From Pseudoips prasinana (taxonomy: Eukaryota > Arthropoda > Insecta > Lepidoptera > Nolidae), in NCBI GenBank assembly GCA_951640165.1, contig OX621247.1, positions 33,082,001 through 33,146,000 of the forward strand: DNA of 64,000 nt, written 5' to 3'. How positions within the stretch are numbered: the first letter of the stretch is position 1; the number at the start of each line of letters is the position of its first letter. Below, in pieces: positions 1-11,470 of this stretch. Below the pieces are notes generated by a model. The model made no database searches. It saw nothing but the letters and a program-made list of their open reading frames with translations, and was not told where the DNA came from. Made by a program: the position numbers and the translations under genes.

Positions 1-149
1 TTAATAGGTAGCTGAGTAAGATGTTTGTCTTCCGGTGGTTACTGATTTTGATGAAGTTTAAACATTTTTTATTGCCTACCTAGGCAAGTGCCGAGCTAGC
101 GGCAGACCTTATGGAAAGTGGTAACTGCTATAATGGACATTCGCAATAA

Positions 150-408
150 TAATAACAACCTGGAACATTATTCACACACGGCCATCTGATCCCAAAATAA
201 GCAGAGCTTGTAGTACGGAAACGAAGTAACGGATATACTAAATATACTTTTCTTATGTAAATACATACTTATATACTAGATAATTACACCCAGACTCAGG
301 TCAAACAGTTCATGCTCACAAATAATTGTCCTGGGTGGGAATCGAACCCACGAACAGCGGCGTCAAAGGCATTGCCAGGGGGCACAGCCAACCGCTGCCT
401 ACCGTGAG
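150..408 (-). mobile_element. tRNA-derived SINE, family A
   Basis: On the minus strand this has a tRNA-like head with a B-box (GGTTCGATTCCCACC) followed by the family A body: a GTGTAATTATCTA stretch, then CTGGTTTCCATAGTAC-like sequence, AAGCTCTGCTTA and GATCAGATGGCCGTGTG. The same body recurs about ten times in the window. No coding capacity is expected; such elements depend on LINE enzymes. Confidence 0.8.
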
Positions 409-410
409 AT

Positions 411-1450
411 AAGTACTCTTTTCAAACCTCGTTAAAAGAAGGACATGTCGTAGCGCTGAGATAAAACTGCAGCAGGTAATAAAAAAAAAATAACACAATA
501 TTATTATCAATATAATTTTTTATTAAACTCTTGTTATTCAAAAGTCACATTTTCATCGCTACAAATTAATTTATCTGTGGCTAAGAAACTCTTCTAGAGT
601 ATTTAAGTTTGACGGATTTTAATTCTGTTTGGATTATTGACTACAAGGTTGACAGCGAGTGTCAATGTCTTTAGCATTAAATCCGCTACTGCACATTTGC
701 AATATTACAAAAATTAAAAAATAAACTTATCAAATTCTATTTACCTCCTTGTTATACATAATAGGTGTTCGCATATAGTAGATATTCACACATTATACGC
801 ATAATAACTAAGTCATTTATCGAAAATTGCAATAAATAGGTTTTTATTTATAACATATATTTTGTCGGCACATATATCAAACTTATTGTACACATAAGTA
901 TAAATAAATAAAATAATAGTATAGAAAACGGCTGTAACGATTTCGATGAAAAATATAGAACATCATTTTGGAAGACGAGGAATTAGAGAGTCAAATAATG
1001 AGACATAGAGTTATAGAACTAAGCCTGGGAATCCGAGATGTCGTCAAGTATTAAAACAAACCAGCGGAACTCGGTTGCCCATGTACTAGTAAATGAAGGT
1101 TGTGTATACAAGGTGTTACATAAATGTAATCGACTCGATCCTTAAAAGGAATATAGTTTCTGGATTGAGATTTTTTTTAATGAAACTATTTTTTTCTTTT
1201 TCGGGTTTTGTTATTTTTATGTTCATTTTGCATGTTGATGTGTTACGGTTTGTTGAGTTTTATAAGCACATAAACATAACACAAGAAGATTAATTTGATA
1301 AAACTGAACAAAGTGTGAACAACTTCCCACACAAAAACAACAATAAGATAACCACATTGATGGGAAAATCAAAAAAAAATATTTTCAAGTTTCTGCTACT
1401 ATTTATGTTTCACCTTGTATAAATAAATAAAATAAAAATATATAATAAAA
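411..1450. other. AT-rich stretch, nothing recognised
   Basis: Only short AT-rich frames are present, with no recognisable domain, RNA gene or repeat end. Confidence 0.5.
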
Positions 1451-1451
1451 T

Positions 1452-1640
1452 AAAACGGTTTTTATTCACAAAGACTCACAAAAAAAGCTCTTGTAAATAG
1501 TCCGAACATGAATAATAATAATTATAGTATTACAAATTCAAATTAAAAATAGAATAAATATATTATTATGAACGTGAATTATAGTTGATCACACAGAATT
1601 ATAATTTAATTTATAATAGTCATAGTTATATTTCAAACAA
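1452..1640 (-). repeat. LINE 3'-UTR-like relic
   Basis: It contains the block GTTTTTATTCAC..AGACT..CTTGTAAATAGTC(A/C)GAACATG, which recurs at 21700-22020 and 62410-62700 in the same orientation. The T-rich side lies at the left, so the A-rich tail reads on the minus strand, as expected of a retroposed 3' end. Confidence 0.45.
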
Positions 1641-3720
1641 TTTAGAGAGAACCACAAATTAATTAAAACGGTCGCCGGTCGATACCAATATTACCAATAA
1701 ATCAGAGGATTTTCAACTTTATTTCAATGAGGCCAATTTCGCTTTAAATACACAAACAATAACTCTAATTTTCTAGACCACCTGTTGCTATGAGTGCCGA
1801 CATCAAATGTTCTACTCTTGAACAACTTCTAAATATTTCTAAGCCATTATGTACTGCTTTTTCTTTCACACCAATCACTGAGAGAGACGTCATAAAATCC
1901 ATAAAATCCATTTCCACCAAAGCGGTAGGTAACGACGGACTCCAACCACAGATGATCACTATCATTGTGGAAGAACTTGCTCCTATCTTAACCCATATCA
2001 TTAACCTTTCCTTGGAGTCAAGTTCTTTCCCGTCTGCTTGGAAAAAAGCTCATGTACTACCGCTTCCTAAAACCACAAATCCTTCTTCCTTCTCTCACTA
2101 CCGTCCAATTTCAATTCTTCCTTTCCTGTCTAAAATCCTAGAGAGCATTGTGCATAAGCAACTGTCTCATTACCTCTGTACTCACAACCTTTTAAGTCCT
2201 TTCCAGTCCGGTTTTCGTCCTGGCCACAGCACTGTCACTGCACTTGTGAAAATCACAGACGATATTCGCTTGGCTATGGAACAGAAGCTACTCACCGTCT
2301 TAGTACTACTGGATTTTAGCAGTGCTTTTAATTCAGTGGACTTTGACATCCTACTTGGTATCCTTTCCTCCCTGAATGTCTCGGCTCCTGTAATTGCGTG
2401 GTTCGACTCATATCTTCGAGGGCGCTCACAGTCTGTACACGCTGAAGAGTCTTTCTCTCAGTGGTGTGATCTTACTGCGGGTGTGCCTCAAGGTGGCGTA
2501 CTATCTCCTCTTCTATTCTCCGTTTTTATAAACGCAATCACTAAAATCTTAACTTCTAACTATCATCTCTATGCAGACGACTTGCAGTTATATAGGCACT
2601 TCAAGGGCATTGAAACTACGGAGGCTATTTCTGCCATCAATAATGATCTTGAAAACATTAGCAAGTGGGCGAAATCTTTCGGCCTCCTGGTCAATCCCTC
2701 TAAATCACAAGCTCTCATTATTGGTGGCAGATACCTGCTTAACTCCATCAATTCTTTAAGCATTCCTCCTGTTCTTTTTGATGACGTTCCTATACCATAT
2801 ACGAATCTTGTCAAGAATTTAGGTATCTTAATAGACTGTAACCTTTCGTGGAACAATCACGTTGCAGAAGTAAGCAGGAGAGTATACTGTTCGTTTCAAT
2901 CCATCAAACGTCTCCAAAAACTCTTACCGTTTCAGACTAAAGTCACTCTCGCTCAATCGCTTTTACTCCCTCTTCTTGACTATGCTGATGTCTGTTTCCT
3001 TGATGCAACAGAAGAACTTCTAGATAAGCTCGAACGCCTGCAGAACCTATGCATCCGCTTCATTTTCGGCCTACGGAAGTACGACCACGTGTCGGAGTTC
3101 CGGTTGCAATTGAAATGGCTGCCTATTCGGCAGCGTCGGGACTGTCATATTCTTTATCTACTTTATTCCATTCTTCATAACCCTGTTGCTCCCATCTATC
3201 TCCGTGAACGCTTTGAGTACCTGGTGCCCAGTGGCAAACCTTGTCGCACAGCTACATCTCTTCTTCTTAGGACTCCTTCCCATACTTCCAGCCGCTATGA
3301 TGGTTCATTTTCTGTTACCGCAGTACGCCTTTGGAATTCCTAACCACATTCCATACGTGATAGCTCGTCATTGAGTATTTTTAAGAGCAGAACTAAGAAT
3401 CACTTCTTATCTCTGTAACTTACGTATATATAAGGTATGTAGGTTTATGTAGTTTATTAAATAGATATATATTTTTATAAGGTATCGTATGTAATTATTA
3501 GTGTGTATTTTATCAATATATTTACCCGACAAGGTACATAATTATAATAGTTTGTTGTACACTGCCTATACCCATAATTTTGAAAATCTCTCTTTCCTGA
3601 TGGTTTGCTGGAAGAAAATTCAATAATGAATTAAGCTCGCCTATGTACATGCCTTTTCTTTTTGTAACTTCTAACTTATGTATTTATTTTCTGTGTACAA
3701 TAAAGAATAAGAATAAGTAA
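1640..3720 (+). mobile_element. 5'-truncated CR1/L2-like LINE
   Basis: A non-LTR retrotransposon copy. It holds a reverse transcriptase frame (1790-3418) and a 3' UTR. It ends with TGTGTACAATAAAG followed by GAATAAGAATAAG, the short tandem-repeat tail usual for CR1/L2/Daphne-type elements rather than long poly(A). The endonuclease part is missing, and the 5' edge is uncertain because upstream coding is frame-shifted. The same tail unit, in reverse orientation, marks the insertion inside the Ty3 element at 53453-53610. Confidence 0.75.
1790..3418 (+). pseudogene. Non-LTR retrotransposon reverse transcriptase (one nonsense codon)
   Basis: This frame encodes the RT of a LINE, which copies element RNA into DNA at the chromosomal nick. 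Visible motifs in order: YRPISILPFLSKILE (about residue 104), FRPGHST, LLDFSSAFNSVD with the first catalytic Asp, GVPQGGVLSPLLF, and YADD with the catalytic Asp pair (about residue 261). The thumb/C-terminal part runs to RLWNS. The frame hits TAA at 3341-3343, exactly where relatives read WNSLP. Reading past it gives a plausible C-terminus to a second stop at 3416-3418, so this looks like a single Leu-to-stop change. Upstream of the Met codon at 1790 the frame is closed, so the N-terminal endonuclease is lost. The copy is otherwise well preserved and probably fairly recent. The CR1/L2/Daphne assignment is by motif style only. Confidence 0.85.
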
Positions 3721-4639
3721 CCCACTTCAATGCGACAACAATGCGAAGAAAGCGAACAAATTAATACTTAATGCAACAAAAGCCACTAAACATCCGCGAT
3801 TTGTAATTTCATCAATAAACGTAACAAATCCACCTGAGAAATTGAAGTCCGTATATCCGATGTTTGTTGCACAGTAGTCTTTACAACACAAGGTCAGCGA
3901 ACACGTCCAACTCCCTCGAAATTGCAAGAACGAATGCGCAAATTGTTCGAATTTCAAATGTTGAACACACTAATACATAGACTAGTCAGTTCTATGTGAT
4001 GTGGCCACTGTACACAATAGTCGCACAACTAATAATTCGTTCCTATTATCCAGTACTCGAAGAGCACAGACACATCTGCACTGCTCGATGGGTTGGCTAT
4101 CGATACAGATTTCTGTGAAAAGTAAGGGCTGGGGAATAAATTATTTTATATCGGAATTTTTAAATACGAACTTAAGGAGAGGAGAGTTTTCAATTTGTAG
4201 CCGATGTATGTGTTACAGCCCTTTTATACTTGGATATCTGGGATTCAGGTTAGATTAGGGCACTTTTTTAAAGGGTTGAACCTGTCTAGCTCTTGTCTTG
4301 TCATACCACGACTTTGGGGTTTAACCTTTGGGGTTCGACTAGGGCTATTACTGACGAGTAGAAGCATGCGAGTTTAGGAGGGGTGGGTAGGAGCTAGTTT
4401 TAAGGAGTTTTGTGAAACTGTCTTTTTACTTTAATAAATGAAGAGCATCTTTCGATGTTCTGTCTTTGGAGACAGCATTTTATCGATACGAATTCAGGAG
4501 GACTTATGTCCTGTCGGTCCTGTTGAGGGCGATGGTCAACGTGGCGCGGTCGCGCGAGGTATCTAGGTCGGCGATTTAGATATGTCAGATTCTGTACAGT
4601 GTCACGAGAGTATCTAATGGCCTTGCTATAAGCCCGACT
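3721..4639. other. No recognised feature
   Basis: Short frames without domains. The stretch GGGTTTAACC...GTTCGACTAGGG near 4316-4345 has a repeat-like look, but no second copy was identified. Confidence 0.4.
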
Positions 4640-4705
4640 TAGATTTACTTTGTGTCTGTCAATTATATGCTTGTAAAGTATGACAGCTCTCATACTCAAC
4701 GTCCC
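4640..4705 (+). repeat. SINE family B tail fragment
   Basis: It matches the 3' part of SINE family B (TGTGTCTGTC..TTATATGCTTGTAAAGTATGA; compare 36115-36160). The tRNA-like head is absent. Confidence 0.4.
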
Positions 4706-5240
4706 TGAAACCGACCCACGCATCAGTCACGCCCTGAACCAAACTTAAAACCCCAAAGAGGATACCCTCTAGCGCTAGTAACTTAAGTTTGTAGTTTTAT
4801 TTGACCGACGCCTTGAGTCTCCGCTCGGTTTTACTCTCCATTGAAGAACTTAAGGTATTCTATGCTATCTAATTTCCTCATAATCAAGTCAGTTGATTGA
4901 CGTCCACTTTAGACAAAAAGTAAGAGTTGGGAATGATCGTCATAGATCCACATAGAGGTATTCCCTCGAGACGATTTATACGCCCCCCGCCCCCCCCCCC
5001 CTGGCGATGATGAGCTGGTGATATTCGTTTCCATCACCATATAATAACTTGAAGCCCGAGGGGAGTTGAGCTATCGGCTACCACCACCGCCTCGACGCCT
5101 CCTCCTTCTGCGAGGGGGATTGGCTGGCTCCCAATCCCGCTCGGCGGTCTCCATTGGTGGGGTCACGCGCCAGCATCGCGCCTGCGATTGCTGATGGGGA
5201 CAGATCCCGTCCTAACCATACAACACCTACATCCGATCCA
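4706..5240. other. Unassigned sequence with a poly-C tract
   Basis: It contains an almost pure C run at 4982-5001, prone to slippage and assembly error. The stretch around 4695-4830 (AACTTAAGTTTGTAGTTTTATTTG..) shares words with 6660-6770 in inverted orientation, suggesting an uncharacterised repeat. No gene is seen. Confidence 0.4.
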
Positions 5241-5491
5241 CTACTTACTTACTTATCGTATGGGCAGTGGTTACCCTAGTGTCAGAGTTGTTCAGGCCTC
5301 TGACATGGCTTAACGGCTGTTGTCTAACGACTACAACCGGGACCGCCAGCTTAACGTGCCCTCCGAAGCAAGGAGACGCTCAGAAATTAAACCACTTTGG
5401 TGGTCACCCATCATGGCCTGACCGCGTGCCTAGTTGCTTAACCTCGCCGATCACTTACGGACCGGTGAGAGCTATTTAGCTATGATCGCCT
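5241..5491 (-). mobile_element. 5S-rRNA-like SINE (reverse copy)
   Basis: On the minus strand it contains the equivalent of 5S rRNA internal promoter parts: GAGGTTAAGCAACTAGGC (box A-like), then a box C-like block. Here part of the box C is lost (GATGGGTGACC reads CATGATGGGTGACC). The tail ends ..CACTGCCCATACGATAAGTAAG. Copies are at 30292, 32978 and 46571. Confidence 0.65.
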
Positions 5492-5554
5492 CCATAAGAT
5501 CCACTATTTGTTAATAGAAGGGCTCTCTGGCCCAGTATTGAGACATTTCTGAGT

Positions 5555-6085
5555 ATCAATAATTATCTGTCTGTGCTCAACTTCCAGTATTATGAACAAA
5601 CTGCTCACCACATCCTTTGGGAGTGTGATCTCTGGCAAAATCAGCGTGATATTATGTTAAACAGCTTGCGACCAATATCTGGAATAGTTTATTATACGGA
5701 TCTTGTAGCAACAAGGAACAACTTCCGTGCGTTTAAGCGCTTTTGCCATACCTACTATTGGAATCAAATATAACAGCTCACTTAGGACCCTTAAATTGAT
5801 CCTCGGTGCTTTTGCAGCTGGCTTCTCTAGTTGCAAATCTCTCATTTCATGAGGCTATAGCCTCTTTACATCTTTCTGTCTCCCGCTTTGCTCTGGAGGG
5901 AAGTGGAACTATTAATTTTCTAACTCCTCCTTTTTTCTCTTTCTGATTACATTCGTTGCGGGATCCAAGACAGTTAAACCGATTCCCCGGGACATGCCTG
6001 AGCTTCACCACTCAGTGTCATTTCATTGTGTGCCACTGTTGATCCTGGCTTACAGGAGTTGCAGGGGTGGGTAAGAGGGAGGGAC
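5555..6085 (+). mobile_element. LINE C-terminus plus 3' UTR
   Basis: The frame at 5573-5773 encodes a C-terminal zinc-knuckle-like segment (AHHILWECDLWQNQRD) typical of R1/I-type LINE proteins after the RNase H domain. It is followed by a 3' UTR containing GCGGGATCCAAGACAGTTAAA and GATCCTGGCTTACAGGAGTTG. That UTR recurs in reverse at 7132, 8896, 24850 and 40795, so this is a multi-copy family. The 5' part is missing. Confidence 0.65.
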
Positions 6086-6420
6086 TAGTATCAATAATTA
6101 CAGTTATTATTGTTAAAACTCTTGTTTACGAACGTCATAGGTAATTTCTCAGTGGGAAATCCATATACCTTCAATAATACGTCACCAGCCAATATTCAGC
6201 CTTCACTTTCCTTCTTGGCATTTCACAGCGTGTTTACCTGTTCAGCTAATTGACGGCTTTATTAACATAAGTTGCATACATATAAACAAACGTTAATATC
6301 TTTCATGTATATCATTGATTGTGAAGTCATACTAAGTTTTTGGTATGCACTATATTTATCACAGTTCCTTAGTATAATTTATTTGTTGCACTCCTGCTAC
6401 TGTTTACTTTACTTTCAGTT

Positions 6421-6560
6421 CCATCCAAAGGTTGTCTGGAAGAGATCACTTAAGGCGATAAGACCGCCCATTGTACCTTATGTTCTTTATATTATATCCG
6501 ATGTATTTTCTTTCCGCCTGAGTGTGTACAATAAAGAGTATTCTATCTATCTATCATTTA
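6421..6560 (+). repeat. LINE 3' tail (GTCTGGAAGAGAT..GTGTACAATAAAG)
   Basis: It has the tail signature GTCTGGAAGAGATCACTTAA, then GATAAGACCGCCCATTGTACC, then TGTGTACAATAAAG, ending in a (CTAT)n tract. The same order occurs at 12055, 37320, 38250 and 62705, and in degenerate form at the end of the LINE at 3720. Confidence 0.6.
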
Positions 6561-6859
6561 TACCATGATATTTTCTAATGTGTCGTGTACATTTCGTTTT
6601 CACTGCTTGACCAGACGGACTACTGCGGCATGTGGGGCGCCTCTGTTTTCCGGTGGTCCAGTCCGCTCAAGGCGTCTAGCAAATAAAACTACAAATTAAG
6701 TAAGCCGCACCAGGACACCAGGTGCCTTTTGGGGTTCAAAACTCAGGGCGCTTAGTGTTTTTAAGACCGTCTTGTGAAACTGTCGCTCTACGATAGATTA
6801 TGAAGACGTGGGCCATCTTCCAATTGAGGATCAAACGGGGCATTTCATTAATAGGCCTA

Positions 6860-7098
6860 ATAATAATATACTGGGACATTATACACACGCGGCCATCTGA
6901 TCCTTGTACTATTGAAACCAGATAACTGATGTTCTACATATACAACTTTTCTTTTGTAAATACATACTTATATAGATAATTTCATCCAGACTCAGGACAA
7001 ACAGAATGTTCATGCACAAAAATATCTGGCCTGGGTGGGAATCAAACAAACGACCTGCGGCGTGAGAGGCAACTATCTACTAAACCAATCGGCCCGTC
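6860..7098 (-). mobile_element. SINE family A
   Basis: The tail block (GCGGCCATCTGATCC..) comes first and the tRNA-like head with its B-box (CCTGGGTGGGAATCAAAC on the plus strand) last, so it reads on the minus strand. The GGTTCGA core of the B-box is decayed. Confidence 0.7.
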
Positions 7099-7131
7099 CA
7101 ATGAAGGTGTGCGACTGAGTCTCACCTTTTT

Positions 7132-7265
7132 ACCCACCACTGCAACTTCTGTAACCAGGTTCAAGTAGCCCACAATGAAATGGCACGAAGCGGTAAGGCA
7201 TACGTCCCGGGGAATCCCTTCAACTGTCTTGGATACCGCAATAAAACAAGGAGTAAGATTGAACT
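7132..7265 (-). repeat. LINE 3'-UTR fragment (family of 5555-6085)
   Basis: ACCCACCACTGCAACTTCTG..GGTTCAAGTAGCCCACAATG..CCGGGGAATCCCTT is the reverse complement of the UTR at 5950-6080. Confidence 0.6.
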
Positions 7266-7279
7266 GTAACTTGACTTTT

Positions 7280-7410
7280 TGGCAAGACCAGTGAATTGTC
7301 CTCAGGCCCTGACTGCTAAGCTAGAGGTCGGGGGTTCGATCCCCACGCAGGACAAAACCTTGTGTGATGAACACGATTAGTTGTTCCGTGTCTGGGTGTA
7401 ATCTATCATC
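7280..7410 (+). mobile_element. SINE head, family A-like
   Basis: It has a tRNA-like head with a good B-box (GGGTTCGATCCCC at 7331-7343), then CAGGACAAAACCTTGTGTGATG and TGTTCCGTGTCTGGGTGTAAT. It is truncated where the next SINE begins. Confidence 0.6.
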
Positions 7411-7421
7411 ATATTGCCCTT

Positions 7422-7640
7422 GGCGTGGTTGGTATATGGTTGCCTTTCATGCCACAGGTCTTGGGTTCGATGCCCACCCAGGACAAATATTTGTGTACAT
7501 GAACATTAATTAACGTTTGTCCTGATTTTGTGTGTAATTATCTATATAAGTATGTATAATACAAAAGAAATATTGTATGTGTAGTATATCAGTTATCCGG
7601 TTTCCATAGTACAAGCTCTGCTCTCTTTCATATGCAAATA
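7422..7640 (+). mobile_element. SINE family A
   Basis: Head TTGGCGTGGTTGG, B-box GGTTCGATGCC, body GTGTAATTATCTATATAAGTATG, then the CAGTTATCCGGTTTCCATAG block and AAGCTCTGCT. The uninterrupted GTGTAATTATCTATATAAG gives the empty-site reference for the Helitron insertion at 49206-49444. Confidence 0.8.
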
Positions 7641-8162
7641 ATGAAATATATTTAATACTAAGAGAGGACACAAAAATCCTTAAAACATTAAGTACCTATA
7701 GCTAAATATCGCAAATTCACAAGTTAGCATTTAATATGTTAAATAGAAGGTAGAAATTATTCGCGCGTCATTTCTCAAGGGAATCTCCATACGTCTCCAG
7801 TGATTATGACAGGTTCATTAAACAACATTCATCCCCCCTTTCGTTGTGGGCGACATAATTATGCATGACGCTTGTTTACCTGCTCAGTCAATTGCCAGGT
7901 TAACATGATGTACAGACTCGGCGCCACGTAGACGCTGAGGTGAATACTCTTTGTCGTTGTTTACAGCTTCATTGTATAGAATATGGGAATAAAGCAAGCG
8001 TCAATTCTTTGTTAATAGAATCAATAATTACTTACCTACGTGGGTTTTAGATTCTAGAAACTCTAAACTACTGTTTCTATAGCGACGCGATATATAACAG
8101 ACGTAGAGAGCGAAGAGAGCTTTCTAATTCTTTTGATGTGAACTGATAAGTATATAAAATGT

Positions 8163-8510
8163 ATTTCATCATCATCATATAAGCCAAAAGACGTCCACAG
8201 CTGGACAAAGGCCTCCCCCAAAGATCTCCACAATTGCCGGTCTTGCGCTATTCGCATCCAGCGGTTTCCAGATCATCGGTCCATCTTGTGGGGGGCATGC
8301 CCACGCTGCGTCTTCCGATTCGTGGTCGCCACTCGAGAACCTTTCTGCCCCAACGGCCGTCAGTTCTACGAGCTATGTGCCCAACCCACTGCCACTTTAG
8401 TTTTGCAATTCTTCGGGCTATGTCGGTGACTTTGGTTCGCCTGCGGATTTCTACATTTCTGATTCGAAGGAAACACCGGGAATAGCCCTCTCCCTTGCTC
8501 TTTGGGTGAC
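8163..8510 (-). mobile_element. RTE-type LINE 3' end
   Basis: On the minus strand it encodes parts of the RTE C-terminus seen best at 16405-16990: the HIAR-like region, then a WRPRxxRR-like stretch, then QLWRSLGEAFVQ. The 3' tail is a (TGATGA)n-type repeat (CATCATCATATAAGCC on the plus strand). Frames are broken. Confidence 0.7.
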
Positions 8511-8714
8511 CTTGAACCTTCTAATAATGTATTTAGTTTAAGTTAATTTAAGTTTTTAGGCTGCGTTGTTGCGACTTGTATTGCATATCCGATTTGGGTA
8601 GACTGTGAATCTTAGGCCTAGAAATAAGACCTATCATGTACACAGTTTTGCAATACATAAATCTTTATCTTAATCTTTCGGTCTATGACCAACTGACTCT
8701 GGAAAGAGAGCTCA

Positions 8715-8890
8715 TACCTTATCATCATCAGCCTTATATCGTCCACTGCTGGACATAGGTTCCTTTAACGTTGCCATTTGGAGGGATTGACCGTAGTCAC
8801 CGCACTTGGCATGCGAGTAGGTGACCGCAGATATGTCGTAGTTACACCGGCCGAGTGGATGTCTTTCGGCTGATATGCTGATGATTAGTC
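8715..8890 (-). repeat. LINE tail relic (GTCCACTGCTGGACATAGG type)
   Basis: ATCATCATCAGCCTTATATC, then GTCCACTGCTGGACATAGGT, is a common 3' end of RTE-like LINEs lying on the minus strand. A second, forward-looking tail (GATGTCTTTCGGCTGATATG) closes the segment. Confidence 0.5.
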
Positions 8891-8895
8891 CAGTC

Positions 8896-8970
8896 TTTTA
8901 CCCACCACTACAACTTCTGGAAGCCAGGATCAACAATGGCACAATAATGCTTTAAGTGGTAAGACCCTAG
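8896..8970 (-). repeat. LINE 3'-UTR fragment (family of 5555-6085)
   Basis: TTACCCACCACTACAACTTC..GCCAGGATCAACAATGGCAC matches the end of that UTR in reverse. Confidence 0.55.
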
Positions 8971-9070
8971 TCCCTTACAGTAAATATCAGACTATTTAAT
9001 CTCACAAACAACTAATAACAAATTCTTACTTTGATAACATTTGTATAGGTTATAAATAAACCTGGATATC

Positions 9071-9130
9071 GAGCGGGAACGTTGCCATGGTTACAGCTCC
9101 GAGCGGGAACGTTGCCATGGTTACAGCTCC
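9071..9130. repeat. 30 bp tandem duplication with X-box-like palindrome
   Basis: Two exact head-to-tail copies (9071-9100, 9101-9130). Each contains GTTGCCATGGTTAC, which resembles the palindromic X-box bound by RFX factors. A third copy starts (GAGCG) and breaks off. Confidence 0.8.
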
Positions 9131-9900
9131 GAGCGAATTCTAGGAAGTATCAACATACCAGATACTGGCAGTATAAACATTATATTTGAGAGGGCACCAA
9201 TTTGTGTACATCAAGGACATACATATACAGATTGTTATTGTTTTGAATTTTTTGTCATCGTCTTAACTAGGAGAACTTGTTATCTATCTATTAGGTACTA
9301 CTGGTCTAGCGTTAGCGTGTTCATATGTAGTGGCGAGGGTTCCTTCAATTCGATGCCGAACCTTTCCTTCTTCCTAATAAGCTCTGACGCTCTCACACTC
9401 ACGACCACAACGATAACATAATACTATGATGAAATCTAGTTACCCACTACATAACTTAGTAGAGCTGTGGTTAAAGCCAAATGTATATAAAGGGTCATTT
9501 GTAAAACACAACCAACAACTTAACAACTTTTGGTCTACAAGTTCGGACATAACTTAATACATGAAAGAAAAAGATTTTAAAAAGTTTTGTGCCTCTATAG
9601 TCCGGTGAAGTAGTGAAAGCCTACTAGGCTAACTATAGCGTGACGTCAAAAAAAAAATAAATAAATAAAAAAAAAGTACTCTCATGACATTGTAGGTCTA
9701 TGTTCCATTTATAAAAGACGACGCGCGAATAACGCTCACCCGCGCTAGTCTAGCGATGCGATAGAGTTATAAAACTGCAAGCGTGGAATTAAATTAATAC
9801 TTACTTTTCTATGAAAATAAAATCTAACAAATTATCAAAAGTTGTAGAACAAAAGTTGATGATTATGGTGGTAACTATCTAGTATTGCGAGCTTGTTGGT
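9131..9900. other. No recognised feature
   Basis: AT-rich, with an A-rich run near 9647-9675. No domain, RNA or repeat end is seen. Confidence 0.4.
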
Positions 9901-9917
9901 GTTTTAGAAGTAACCAC

Positions 9918-9992
9918 CTTAAGTATCTTTGTGGGAATACCCGCCTAATAAGTAGCACTTATTTGGAGGGTATTCCCACAAAGATACTTAAG
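9918..9992. repeat. Inverted repeat, 25 bp arms, 25 bp spacer
   Basis: CTTAAGTATCTTTGTGGGAA.. at 9918-9942 is matched exactly in reverse complement at 9968-9992. It could extrude as a cruciform. Confidence 0.85.
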
Positions 9993-10264
9993 TTGATGGG
10001 AATCCCCTTCTTTTGAATCAACGTGTTACTTATTGTATGCACTTGAGACGCGCTGTTAGGGCACTTGCTGCAAGGCGACACGTTCAGTTCGAAGATTAAT
10101 TACAGTTTGCATGTCAGCATACTATGGTTGTATTGTTCCATGACGTAAATTTGTCGTCACTGAAAATCATAGGTAAGTAGGTATATTGAATAGGTGTTGT
10201 TTGGTTATGCCACCTATATCTAAATCATTCATCTCTATAAATAAATATAATAAGATTGTCTGTT

Positions 10265-10595
10265 TCTAATGTCAACTTAGAGGTCAATTGTCAAATCCCA
10301 ATCGGCTGGGCAGGCTTCAGGAAGCTACGTAATATCTTCACGTCCCAAATAACGCAGTGTCCAAGTCGAAAGTACAAACACTGTGTGTTGCCAGTGATGA
10401 CTTACGGAATGAAGACGTTGTCACTTATTATAGGCCTCTTAAAAAGCTCAAGGTCACCTAGGGATAATATAGAGGATCGCTAGAATCCGCTGGATACGGG
10501 TAGCGCAAGACTGGCAATTGCGGAGATCTTTGGGGGAGGCCTTTGTCCAGCAACGACGTTTTTTCGGCTGATATGATGTCGATACGATGACGAAA
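10265..10595 (+). mobile_element. RTE-type LINE relic with internal deletion
   Basis: It starts with sequence encoding IGWAGFRKLRNIFTSQI and VLPVMTYGMKT (compare LGWAAFGKLRNIFSSKI at 16405-16990), then jumps to the 3' part GCGCAAGACTGGCAATTGCGG and ends GGCTGATATGATG. About 250 bp of the middle is missing. Confidence 0.7.
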
Positions 10596-11159
10596 CGTTG
10601 AAATATTACGCTTTACTTAAACTTTGAGATCGAGACCTAATGGATAGACTCTAAAAAATTGAAGATGGTGCCAATAATTACGCATATCCTACCTACCAAA
10701 TTTAAATATTATTATATGCGTATAGCTACAATAATTCGATACTTTTTAGTCGGTTTAGATTTAGCTGCTTTTTACAAAAAAAGATTAAGGAAATTTAGTA
10801 CATTTTACTTACGTAGGTAGGTACCTACTTACGCAAGAATTGCAATCAATAAGTACTTTCTTCTATGTAGAATCAATAATTATTTACTGTATATGTATGT
10901 ATATTAGTAGGATTCCCCTCGATATCTTTAATTTTGAAAATTTAGGTATCTAGATTAAATAATGTAAACGCATCCACCATAACATGTAGCATAGTTTATA
11001 GAGTAACTTATTAGTTCAATTTCGAACCGAGCTCCGCGCATGCATAGCATAATAGCGTGTTTGCCTCAATCAGACTAGGATAGGTATAGGTTGAATTTGC
11101 GGAAAACACATTTTTCTTTTCCTGTCAATTTATATAAAATACATTTAAACGACTTTTGA

Positions 11160-11470
11160 TTAGTTTCATCATCACAATGCTGGTCAAAGGCCTCCCCCGA
11201 GATCTCCACAATTGCTGGTCTTGCGCTACCCGCATCCAATGGGTTCCAACGATCCTTAAAATCATCGGTCCATCTTGTAAGGAGCCTGCCTTCGCTGCGT
11301 CTTCCGGTTCGTGGTAGCCATTCGAGAACCTCTCTACGCTAGTGCCCACTGCCTGGGTAATTATTCGGGCTATGTCGGTCACTTAGGTTCGCCAATGGAG
11401 CTCAATATTTCTGATTCGATCTCGCAGGGAAACTCCGGGCTAGCCCTCGCCATTGCTCTTTGAGACATTT
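11160..11470 (-). mobile_element. RTE-type LINE 3' end
   Basis: A reverse copy of the RTE C-terminal region. On the minus strand it reads IRIVGTHWMRVAQDQQLWRS before the tail. The frame is damaged. Confidence 0.65.

Noticed and set aside
4400..4723. 107-codon minus-strand frame
   Set aside because: It contains a SINE B tail fragment and no recognisable domain.
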